A DNA stretch of 64,000 bases, from NCBI GenBank assembly GCA_964058845.1, contig CAXKVR010000455.1, positions 1-64,000 of the forward strand, written 5' to 3'. The stretch comes from Carex sylvatica. Its lineage: Eukaryota; Streptophyta; Magnoliopsida; Poales; Cyperaceae. The number at the start of each line of letters is the position of its first letter. Within the stretch, counting starts at the first letter, position 1. A program made the position numbers and the translations under genes. Of the stretch, positions 12,540-22,900 are shown in pieces. Under the pieces are notes generated by a model that was not told the origin of the DNA, ran no database searches, and worked only from the letters and a program-made list of their open reading frames with translations.

Positions 12540-12660
12540 AGAACCAATATTTGATCTAGTGACAAGGAACAACACTCTTTGTATGAGAGGTCGTGGGTTC
12601 GAAACCTGAACAAGAAGGGGAGCGGATCCTATATAGACATTAAAAATGGAATTTGAAAGG
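12540..12660 (+). mobile_element. tRNA-derived SINE
   Basis: An internal RNA polymerase III promoter is visible: an A-box-like phrase (TTGATCTAGTGAC, about 12551-12563) and a B box GGTTCGAAACC at 12596-12606, about 35 bp apart. The text around the B box (GGTCGTGGGTTCGAAACCTG) is typical of plant SINEs. It does not fold as a true tRNA. The ends are approximate and no target duplication was identified. Confidence 0.65.
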
Positions 12661-13609
12661 CTTGATAGGGATGAGAAATGGATCAGATAGTAGTAAAATC
12701 ATATGTTTTTATTTTTCAAATATAGATACATATATAATTTGAATATCTAATTTAAATATTATCGTAAAATTAACATGTTAATTAATCAATTGTTTTATCA
12801 TTATAAACTTAGAATAATATATAATACAAATATAATTCAGATATTTAATTATTATGATGAAAACAATATTTTTTTCTCATATTAAACTTGTTATGTCATT
12901 ATAAAATATATACCAGTTAACAAAAATTAATCATCAATATAATAATAATTTTATTTAAAAGATATCAATAAAATATTATTCCTCTCTAAACATATATAAT
13001 TCTAAAATAAATGAATACGCATAATTGTTATAAGCAGAAAGATGAAGTTTAGTAGTATCAGAATAATTACTAAACATCCAAGCTACTACCACTGCTAAGT
13101 AGTATCTCCAATGGCTTACAAATGTATTTTTTTTCGAGCATCTCCATCAATACAATTAATTAGCAATTGCAAGATCGCTTTCACACATGCAAATTTGATG
13201 GTAATCTGCTCTTAGATCCAATTTAGAGAAGTACCTAGCCCCATTTAGCTCATTCAATAACAGTTGTCAAATAAGCACCATGAACGGCCTTTTTTATATA
13301 AAAAAAAGGGGTGGAGTTTCTCAGGTAATCTATTTTTTTTTTCTTCTAACGTGGGGTGAAGTTCCTTTTTAAAAAAAAAGGAGAAATGTTTTTACAATTA
13401 AATCTAGATCCAATTATTATCACCAATTAATATGCCTGAGTAATTTGATACATTTGTGTAGATTAATTAAGTCAGTTTTGTACATTTTTTGTTAAATCTA
13501 TAATAAAGAATCGCATCGTTAAATAATTGGTTATGTAGTTGATATTGTTATATATTTCTTTATTTTGTTGGTAATGTAACTTGACAAGTTATTGTTAGAT
13601 GAGTGATAT
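12661..13609. other. Intergenic, no gene seen
   Basis: AT-rich sequence. The phrases TATCTCCAATGG and GAGCATCTCCAT near 13100-13147 are of a kind often found in Tourist-like miniature elements, but no complete element could be defined. Confidence 0.4.
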
Positions 13610-13819
13610 CAGAGGCGGAGATAGGAAGGAGGAATGGAGGTCAATTGATTCTCATTTTTGTTTTTTCAAAATTTTATATTTATATATAATTTTATATTAA
13701 ATTGTGAGTAAAATAGCATGGTGCTGCAAAATTGACTTCCATTCTCAGCAGAATTTTTTCTATATTATTGACTCCATATGTGTTTGATTCCCATAGTCTG
13801 AAAGTCTGACTCTGCCCTG
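13610..13819. mobile_element. hAT miniature element, CAGAGGCGGAG family
   Basis: It starts CAGAGGCGGAGATAGG and ends GTCTGACTCTGCCCTG, imperfect terminal inverted repeats. The flanks are AGTGATAT (13602-13609) and GGTGATAT (13820-13827), an 8-bp target duplication with one mismatch. The interior is AT-rich and non-coding. Relatives lie at 26897, 35096, 57692 and probably 52648. Confidence 0.75.
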
Positions 13820-13829
13820 GGTGATATAA

Positions 13830-14688
13830 GTGTTGTTTTAGTCGTGTCTAAACGGGAATATGATAGGACTAATGCTGCATGATAGAAGAAGAATAAACCA
13901 ATTCTTAATTGGTATTGATTTTAAACGCATCTTAATTCATTTTTATACATATATAGCTGACAGTTACATATATAACGAACACCAAGTCCTATTTTACACA
14001 AAAGTTCATGCATACCCTACTACGTACCCTAGCATTTAAAATAATAATAAGCAAAATTCTTTTACATTTCATAAAGTATATATGTCAAATACTATCGTTA
14101 ATAAAAAATATTAATAGGTTGAATTAATTACTAATAGATTCCGATATAATTTCATCTTAACAAATAATATCATTGGCCATTTAGTCATGACAAAAAAATA
14201 TTATCCGACTACAACTCAACTGGATTCTAACTTTTATGATGTGCATATTGATATTCTAACTAAAAAAAGAAAAGGACCTAACTTATTCACTACACCTGTA
14301 TTTATATATATATACCGCGCGGTAAATTTTCATTTAGGTCAATATCACAAAATATAATTTAAACGATAGCACTGTTCATATTATTTTCGTTTTTTTAGTT
14401 CTCTTTAATTTTGCTCTTATTGTACTCAAATTTACTTTCAGTCAAAAAACATGTAATTTTGACATCCTCGTGTCGGGATTAATGCTCCATTATCTTTCTT
14501 TCAAAAAAACAAAACATATCGGTATCATAATTAATTGTTATTATATCAAAACACTAATTGAATGATAAATGACTCAATACCACTGAATGCTGTTATGCGT
14601 TATTTAAAACCTTGACAGTAACCCTCAATAAAATACATACATTATGCTAGCTACAAGTTGTGGCACTTTTTAAGTGCAAATAGAACAT
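13830..14688. other. Intergenic, no gene seen
   Basis: AT-rich sequence with no recognisable gene or element. Confidence 0.45.
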
Positions 14689-16590
14689 TTTTTTTTTTTG
14701 ATGGTTGGCTAGAACGCCAACAATTGTATTGATAATAAAAATAGTTTATGTACAAAAATAGCCTAATACTCTGTATATTTACAACTCAAAAATAAAATTA
14801 AAAAATACTTCTTTCTCTCACAGCGAGATCGTCCACTGACAAACCTCCAGTGCCGTGTCATTTATCAACTGATGCACTATTTTTTGCTTATTTGAGAATA
14901 AGCGTATGTCCCGTTCTCTCCACAGGGCCCATGTCCCACCAACCTAGATAACACTCCACAGTGTTCTCTCTTTCTTTTCCATCAATTGCAACCCTTTTTG
15001 CCAAATGCTTACAATGTTGTCCGTGCCGCCTCTTATGGAGATATTGTGATGAGCTGTCGTGCCCGTCCAAAACCTTTTTACGTAGTTGCATTTCCACATA
15101 ATGTGATCTCTAAATTCTGTCAAATTAGTTGAACATAAGTGGCAGCCTCGCTGAACCTGGCACCCTCTCGTCAATAGTACATCCTGTGTCAAGATCTTTT
15201 TTGCGATCATTAACCATATGAATATTGTAACCTTCATTGGTATCTTTATTGTCCACAGCCATTTTGCCAGTAAGGCCTCGTTTTGTCTCTCCAGATCAAT
15301 AACACTAAGTTCCTCGTTTATTTTTAGGCTACACACTATCCCCCAATTTGCCAAGCAATTGATACCCTTGCAAATATCATTTCCTTTCCAAAGAAAACTC
15401 CTCATTTTATCTCTATGTCTAATTATTTCCACCGGTATCTTTAAAACTTGCATATAGTGTAGTGGCATTGCCGATAACACTGCCTTCACCAGTGTTACTC
15501 TACCTCCATAAGAAAGAAAATTTGAGGTCCATCCCTTGATCCTTCCCTGTAGCGCTGCCAACATTGGCTGAAAATCCACCTTTCTTGGTTTTTGCACCGA
15601 TAAAGGTAGTTCGAGGTATCTTATTGGTAGCAATGCCGGTGGCGAAGATAAGATGGACTGTATCGTCTGTATCAATTCCCTCAAAATTGATATCGGTACA
15701 AAGGAGCTTTTGTGTCTGTTTATTCTCAGACCAGTCAACTCTGCATAGACAATTAAAACCTGGTTGATGATTTCTAGTGTATAAGGATGTGCCTCGCATA
15801 TAATCAAGGTGTCGGCCGCATACTGAATTGTCTCTGGTCCAAAGCAGACATGTTGCGGCAGGGTATCTGACACATTTTGAATAAACCTATTAAGAGAATA
15901 TGCTACCAAAATTAATAACATAGGAGATAGTGGATCTCCCTATCGCAATCCTCTTCTGTGTGTGAAAAACCTTGTGTAGGTACCATTCACTCTGATAGTA
16001 GACTTTGATGTATGTAGGATATTAAGAACCGTCGCGATTCATCCTGGGGGAAATCCCATCTCAATTAGTAGATTCATTAGGAAACACCAATCCACTGTAT
16101 CAAAAGCTTTTGCAAAATCTACCTTGTACATGATTGCCGGTAGTTTCTTTTTTGAGCAGAAGTTAAGAAATTCCCTTGCTGCTAAAAAGGATTCCATCAA
16201 TGATCTTCCATGTACAAAAGCTGTTTGATTTGGTGTAATAAGCTGCGGCATGTGATGTCTCAATCTATTTGCCAGTATCTTCGTAATCAGTTTTGCAATT
16301 GTGTTGATCACACTAATTAGCCTGTAATCAGATACTTGCGTTGAGTTTTATTTTTTTAGAATCAAGGTAATTGCTGCCCTATTCATTCTCTTAATAGAAG
16401 TCCGATTGCTGACAAAATCCCTCACTAATTGTATCACATTCGTTTTTACAACTTCCCAAAAAACCTGCTAGAATTCTGCTGGTAATCCATCAGGTTCGCT
16501 AGACTTTCCTTTTGGCATCTCCATCACTGCCATTTTGATCTCTATTTCTGAGATCATGTCATCCAGAGAATTTAGTTCTTCCTAAAATTC
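14689..16590 (-). mobile_element. Degenerate L1-type LINE, 5'-truncated (ORF2 reverse transcriptase)
   Basis: Read on the minus strand, several frames together give an L1 ORF2: the reverse transcriptase finger region (QTAFVHGRSL, KVDFAKAFDTVDW), RGLR-stop-GDPLSP, the active-site strand, GGRVTLVKAVLSAMP, the LWKGNDICKGINCLANW stretch and the C-terminal Cys/His zf-RVT domain. A poly-A tail appears as poly-T at 14689-14699. Damage is clear: the stop inside RGLRQGDPLSP (TAG at 15940-15942), a YAAD in place of YADD, further stops upstream, and an in-frame deletion between AKWLW and TIKIPMKV. The 5' end breaks off near 16590. It is not active. Confidence 0.9.
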
Positions 16591-16619
16591 TGGTCTTATT
16601 CTCCCCGATAGGTTAAAAG

Positions 16620-16870
16620 GGTGATGTTGAGGTGATTTGTATCCCAAAATTCCACAATAAAATGTGCTTGGAAATCAAATTTTATATTTTTAAAATTTTT
16701 TTTACTATTTATTAAGATGGGTACAAAATTCAATGGTCTAAATTTGACTAATTTTTGTACCCATTTGAATAAATAGTAATAAAATTCCAAGAAATAAAAA
16801 ATTTGGTCTCCAAGCATATTTTATTGTAGAGATCACATCTAACGGTTTGGATCAACGATTTGGACTTTAA
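16620..16870. mobile_element. Fold-back miniature element, relative of 39644-40068
   Basis: AATGTGCTTGGAAATCAAATTT near 16662 is the inverted counterpart of AAATTTGGTCTCCAAGCATATTTT near 16799. The right part (GAGATCACATCTAACGGTT) is shared with the complete element at 39644-40068. Outer terminal repeats were not found here, so it is a truncated or diverged copy, adjoining the broken 5' end of the LINE. Confidence 0.6.
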
Positions 16871-17431
16871 AAATGTAAAAAATAGTTTATTGTAACTTGT
16901 TGTAACTCAAAAATTGTTGTAACTTGATCCCTCTATTATAATTTAGTGTTTTGTAAATGAAACTAAAGACGAACTGAAGAGATAAATGAAAAGGACAAAG
17001 AGGCGCGAGAGCCCACAAGCAATGTATTAATGGATAACTGGTAATTTAGGCAAAGTGGGTTTCCTAGTTAGGGGTACTGCAAAAAGATAGCAAAGTTCGC
17101 ATCCGTGCCCTCCAAGATTTTGAAAGTGCGTTATATTTAGACGTAAATTCCGCATAAAAGAATGAAATAGCCGTCTATATTTTATTATTTGTTAATTTTA
17201 TTTGATAAATAGCCGCACTTTCGGTCAATTTTTGAAAGGCAAAACAATATATAAATAAAACGTAAATAAAATGTTTAAAAATTATGGTTGACAAAAACTC
17301 ACAAGAATTGTTTATCAGACTTTGATTTAGTAGAAAGATGTTATTTGGGAGATGGTACCAGTGGTAGCAACTCATTCTCAAGCCCCTCCACTCTCTAATG
17401 TTATCTGGGGGCCGGGATGCTCTAAGGTGGT
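16871..17431. other. Intergenic, no gene seen
   Basis: No recognisable coding or repeat feature between the two neighbouring elements. Confidence 0.4.
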
Positions 17432-17990
17432 CAGGGACGGATCTAGAATTTTTGTTAAGGTAAGGCACTGATCGGATTCAAACTCATTAACTTGTCGGGT
17501 ACACAATTACAACTCAATCCTTATAACTATATTTATTATAAAATCTGTTATAATCATAAAATTAATTGACACATCATTGAAATATTTTTCCTAAGTTAAA
17601 AATTTATTTGGCAAATTTCAAAGTGAGACTGTTCTAAGCCAATAACAAATCAAAGTCAAAGTTTAGATAAAAAAATTAACCGAAATATAAGTAACGAATA
17701 ATAAAAGGCACAAAAAGTTCATCCGACCCATCTCCTTAGAATTGTAATAATAGGTCCCACCGTCAGACATTTCTTGTTCTCTTTCATTTTATTTATGAAA
17801 TAGAGTATCGCAAATCTGAATAAAATTAAATACGCAGAATTGACTAAAACTCAAAAGGAATTAGTTCAAGAATTATACTAACTCGGATCAGGAGTAGGCA
17901 CATTGAACAATTAGTACTGGGTCGAAATAAAAAATTCAAATTCAGGAGTAGACACTTGCCTACCCCAATCTCTATGTGGATCTGCCAGTG
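17432..17990. mobile_element. Non-autonomous hAT element, CAGGGACGGATC family
   Basis: It begins CAGGGACGGATCTAG and ends GTGGATCTGCCAGTG. The left flank is AAGGTGGT (17424-17431). The right flank, after removing the younger insertion at 17996-18457 and its target duplication, reads ACGGTGGT, seven of eight bases the same. The interior (AAACTCATTAACTTGTCGGG) resembles the element at 27183-27494. No coding capacity. Confidence 0.7.
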
Positions 17991-17995
17991 ACGGT

Positions 17996-18457
17996 TAGGG
18001 GTGTTCATTGGGTCGAAATAAAAAAATTCGAATTAATTTGGACCAAATGGTTTGATTTTTTTGGTTTATTGGTTTGGTTCGGTTTGCTTTTTAAAATCAA
18101 ATTATAACTTCAGTTCGATTCGGTTTGAAAATTTTCAAAACTGAAATAACTGAACCAACCGAACTTTTATATATTTTTATATATTATGAATTTGGTCCAG
18201 ACCGTCTCGATTTATTTCTTAATCAATTGCTTTAAATACTTTGATTTATTTCTTAATATTCCAATTTATTTCTTAATACTCTGATTTATTTCTTAATATA
18301 CTTCGGTTTATTATAAATCAATTGTTTTAAATAAAAAAATAATATATTTCGGTTTGAACCGAACAAACCGAAATAAAATTTTGGTTCGGTTCTATTTTTG
18401 AAACCAAATTATAACTTCGGTTTGGTTGAAACCAAACCAAACCGATGAACACCCCTA
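17996..18457. mobile_element. Non-autonomous hAT element with exact 8-bp target duplication
   Basis: Terminal inverted repeats TAGGGGTGTTCAT/ATGAACACCCCTA bound a palindromic, non-coding interior made of GGTTCGGTTT-like phrases and runs of TTATTTCTTAATA. The flanks are identical: GTGACGGT at 17988-17995 and 18458-18465. The same family occurs at 38243-38731, and a fragment of its end lies near 56427-56452 upstream of the MAP65 gene. It landed exactly at the right edge of the older element at 17432-17990. Confidence 0.9.
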
Positions 18458-18465
18458 GTGACGGT

Positions 18466-18522
18466 GGTGGTGGTGGGGTGTGTGTGTGTGTGTGTGTGGT
18501 GGGGGGGGGGGGGGGGGGGGCG
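18466..18522. repeat. Microsatellite (GGT)n-(TG)n-(G)n
   Basis: A short GGT repeat followed by about eleven TG units and a run of about twenty G. Histidine/threonine- or proline-rich frames read from this tract on the minus strand are artefacts of the repeat. Confidence 0.9.
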
Positions 18523-18539
18523 CGGGGAGATGGGAGATG

Positions 18540-19110
18540 GGATGGGTTGGTCATATCAACATTCTCAGGCATCCACCTTTTGAGATGAGACTGCACCTGG
18601 GCTTTGATGTTACTTGTCCAGTACTGAAATCACTGCAAATATATTCAAAATCAAATTTCTGTTAGAACTACTAGAAGTATCTCTACAACACATGTTATTA
18701 CTCAATTTCAAAATGCACCAACATGTGGCACTACATACAACCAAGAAATAAGCTGAACAATGGCCATTGCTACGAGATAATGCATAATCTAAAATGTCAA
18801 TGAAAGAGCACATGTTTTGTGCAGCAAGGAAACACTTCCCTGGCCCGGACCATAAAGATTGAACACAAGGACAAGTAATAAAGAGATGGTCTCTTGTCTC
18901 AACAGAATTTGAATCATCACACATGGCATTTGGAGTCCCCAACCCAATTTTTCTTTAAAAGCACAGATTTTGTCAGAATTTTATCCCTACTAAGCAACCA
19001 CATAACTTTTTTTATTTTTATTTTGTGAGGAATTTGTAATTTCCACCACAGCATGGCATGATAAGGTTTGAACCCTCTGAAATTTAAAAATATATAAGTT
19101 GAGTGTGTAG
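18540..19110 (-). mobile_element. LINE fragment (zf-RVT C-terminal domain)
   Basis: On the minus strand the sequence reads WKLQIPHKIK, VMWLLSRDKILTKSVLL, then after a frame change CDDSNSVETRDHLFITC and VQSLW. This is the Cys/His-rich zf-RVT domain that ends plant L1 ORF2 proteins. Only this C-terminal part is present, and frames shift, so it is a dead fragment. It ends about 0.8 kb upstream of the 5-phosphatase start codon. Confidence 0.75.
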
Positions 19111-19828
19111 TATAAATACCAGTATTTTTCCATCTCCACTGAGGATGTCAGAGGATGAAGCAAGCTGTGTTTTATTAATTAAATCAAGCAGTTCCTGCAA
19201 AATCTTGCAATAAGACCCCATGAAGTACTCTTTTCAACTTAATGTTTTTCCCTTGGGCAACACAAACTTCCTGTAATGTCACATTTGGATCTGATTGCCA
19301 TTAATTACCCACCTAAAAGACCTACCACATTGACTTAACATTGATTCACTCATTTTTATATGACGCAAAATGCACAAATTAAAGGCAAATAAAAGATTTG
19401 TAGGGTCTGATGAGCAAAATATTCAAACAAACATAGATTAAAAATTGTTTGCAGAATTCAATTCAGCTGCTTTTTGGCTCCGGTCTAAGCTTGCTTTGTT
19501 CTTGTACTACTTTATCTCTTGTTACTAGCCCTTTTTATAACAGATAGCTAGCACTCGATAGTCGCATTTCTATTATTTAATGCCTATAAAATTTGGAATC
19601 TTATTTTACATTAGGATTGAACTACTTGCTCTCAAAATATCCCAAAATATCGCAAAATATCCCAGGCATTAATTCCAATATTTTTGTGCTTGACACTAGG
19701 GTAGTCTCCCCACCTCCTTCTCTTTCTTTCTCTCCAACTTGTAGTGTTTAAAGAAATTTATCTATCTGGGGTCCCCAGCAGAAATGCATATGCAAGAATC
19801 CAACCAAGTATATTGTATAATAATAATC
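19111..19828. other. Upstream region of the 5-phosphatase gene
   Basis: No gene. The part nearest the gene contains CT-rich stretches (CTTCTCTTTCTTTCTCTCC, about 19718-19736), of the kind common in plant core promoters. The phrase AAAATATCCC/AAAATATCGC repeats near 19636-19662. Confidence 0.5.
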
Positions 19829-19837
19829 TATATAAAG
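19829..19837 (+). promoter_or_regulatory. TATA box of the 5-phosphatase gene
   Basis: TATATAAAG lies 67 bp upstream of the start codon at 19904. With the usual 25-35 bp to the transcription start, the leader would be about 35-45 nt. It is the best TATA match in the upstream region. Confidence 0.65.
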
Positions 19838-19903
19838 CACATCTAGCTTCTACTGTTATCCTTGCTCTTCTCTCAGTAAACTATCTGTCCTTACCGAACG
19901 ACT

Positions 19904-22900
19904 ATGGCTCATAATCAAAGAGATGAAGTAAGTCCCCAAATCTAATACACAACCATGTACTATATATATAAGATTGCTATAGCTCATTTCCAACTATGAA
20001 TGGTTTTTCTTAGGTGAATTGGCCAAGGTTGGTAGCAAATAAGCTTTTTAAGAGGCCTATGAGTAACAATTCCTTTGTTGCCGACTTCCCGAGCTGTGAT
20101 AAAGTTACATCTGACGATCACCAAACAGTGAAGCAGCCTCAAGAAAGCGAAAGAGATCCCCTTACATACAAGTAAGATTATCATCACTACTTTTAGCTTT
20201 CAATATTATGTATAGTTTTTGTGACCATAGTATGCATAAATAAAAAGTTGGCAACTGTGTTTGTTCTTTAACTTTTTAGAGTTTTACAAAGAGGGTATGA
20301 TTTATGTAACAAACATATTCAAGTAACAAAGTGAGATTTTATTTCATAAACAAAATTTTCAATAATATTGTAACCCGCCTTTTGATCAATGAAATGGGGG
20401 CTTGACCCCTATTCTTTCCTCATTGTTTTTTTCTTAACAATACACAGTGCAAGTCTGAACTCTGAACCAAGCAAACCTTTTTGGGCACTCTTTTTTTCCT
20501 ATAGTTCTTAAAAAGGTTCTTATATAGGTCAATTTTTTTTTTTTTTTAAACTTCTTTAATCTTCTTACAAATTATATATGAAAGGCTATTTGCAAGTACA
20601 TGGAATGTAGGAGGCATCGTCCCGCCAGATGATTTGAATTTGGAAGATTGGCTGGATACAAGAAATAACTCCCATGACATCTATGTTTTAGGGTAATTAA
20701 TCTTATCATATTTTTCAACCCAATATTATTATAAAATAACTATGTATAATTTTAGTTTCATTAGATATCAAAATTGAGAACCCTAATTAAATATTATGCG
20801 TTCTGGTTCAAACAACAACATGATAATAATTTCATCAAAAAATAAATGATAGATAATATATTAGTAATTCCAAAACACACACACCCACCCACCCACTCCC
20901 ACACACACACAATAAAAAGAAAGGAAAAACAAATATCTGACATACCTAATGAACAGACAAAATTATAATATATCTCATGAGTGAGATTGAAATAGTTTTT
21001 TTTATAAATAATGGATTGAAGATCAAATCGCTCAACACACTTCTAAACTTCTATGTATATTATAGAAGATTTTTCCACTTTGTGGATTTCAAACCCATGA
21101 CCTCTTACATGGGAGCCATGTGCCTTAGCCACTAGACCAAAGGCAAGTTCTCGAGATTGATTGAAATAGTTAGTAACAAGTAATTCATGAAAATAGGAAA
21201 TAGGGTAACCAGAGTATTTTATTTGGAAAAATAAAATAAACCCTGAGGTAGCAGTTCTAATGCTATATCAATTTTAGGAGGGCCGGGTTACCCGAGATAC
21301 ATAACAGTAGCAATAATACCCATGAAAGTAAAAAAAAAAAAAAAAAACTGATATTTCATGTATATATGATAAATGGATATAGTTTTCAAGAGATTGTTCC
21401 CCTTAGTGCCAAAAATATCCTTGGACCTGAGAAGAGCAAGGTAACCATGAAATGGAACTCCCTGATTAGAGCAACGCTCAATAAATCTCTCTCCAACTCT
21501 CCAAAAGAGCAAGAACCCAAGGGAGGAGAGAGACAAAAAGTGCACCCGGTCAGGGATGCAACTTCAAGCTTTGTGCAAGACTTTCAATGCATCATCAGCA
21601 AACAAATGGTTGGTATACTGGTGTCAGTTTGGGTTCGTGGAGACCTCTGCAGGTATATTCGCAGGACGAGCATTTCTTGTATTGGTTGCGGTATCATGGG
21701 GTGCCTAGGAAACAAGGTACATTTTTTTTTTTTTTTGTAATGACAACAGAGAAAATCCATTTTTTTTTTAACAAATCCTAAGCTAGTAAGGTATCACCAT
21801 CATAGAAAAAAAAAAAAAAAAGATCCCAGTGCATTGTATCAATAAAGGGGAGATTCGAAAAAAATAACACATTCATATTCATCAGTTTGGACAAATCAGA
21901 GCAGTCAATAGTGTTAGTTAGCAATACCAATAAATTAATCACAATTACAGCTATAATTATATCTGCCCGTCAACTAGTCGTATGGTGATGATCAAATAAA
22001 AGTTATGAAACAGTAACATTGACAAAAAAAAAAAATCATCAATGATCAGATGACAATACTCAAGGTACATTGAAACCCAGTGTTGTCTTCCTAATGATCA
22101 TCAAAGCAAACATAAATAAATAATTGCGATAACACTATGTTGTCGGGACCAACAGTGAACAGGACTATTTACTAGTTCAGCTAGCTAATCTAATTACCAA
22201 ATCATGCACACAGGGTGCAGTCTCAGTAAGGTTTTGGCTGCATGAGACTAGCTTTTGCTTTGTGTGTTGCCACCTGGCTTCAGGAGGGAAAGAAAGGGAT
22301 GAAGGTTGCAGGAATTCAGATACCTTGGAAATTCTCTCCCGAACAACCTTCCCACGAGGCCACTTCCTCAACTTTCCACAGAAGATCCTTGATCATGAGT
22401 GAGTATCTCTGGCCGTCCCTATTTTAATTTCTGTTTTTTTCTTTTGAAATTGATTTTATCCCCACTAATAAGCATTACCAAACTGTGTCCAGGTATATAG
22501 TTACTGGTATTAATATTTTAATTTAAGCCAACCAATACTTTTTTAAATAGAACCATGCTTATGTGTTATATTTTTTTATATTAACTGCCGTGATTCATGT
22601 GATGGTGATATGAGTTGAACTACTACAAAATTACAAATCTGTCTCCTACCGTGAATAATTACCTACTTTAATTAACAGCACTATTTTATTATAAAACGGA
22701 TCTTTTGCAAATATACACCTTTCGAAGTGTATGGAAAGGCCATGCATGTTTATAAGTACTTCCAAGGGTCCATGTATAATTTAAGTATCATTGCCGGCCC
22801 ACAACTGAAATGAAAATTATCAATGGAAGTTCAAATAAGAAATGACTTAACAATATAGAAGTCGTATTCGATCTTATCTTAAAATGATAAAACAATGAAA

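Noticed and set aside
18327..18596. Minus-strand frame with repeated His-Thr and Pro
   Set aside because: It is a translation of the (TG)n/(G)n microsatellite plus the hAT element.
21366..21740. A start codon for a separate gene at 21366
   Set aside because: The frame is exon 4 of the 5-phosphatase gene read from an ATG in the preceding intron and running past the donor at 21717.
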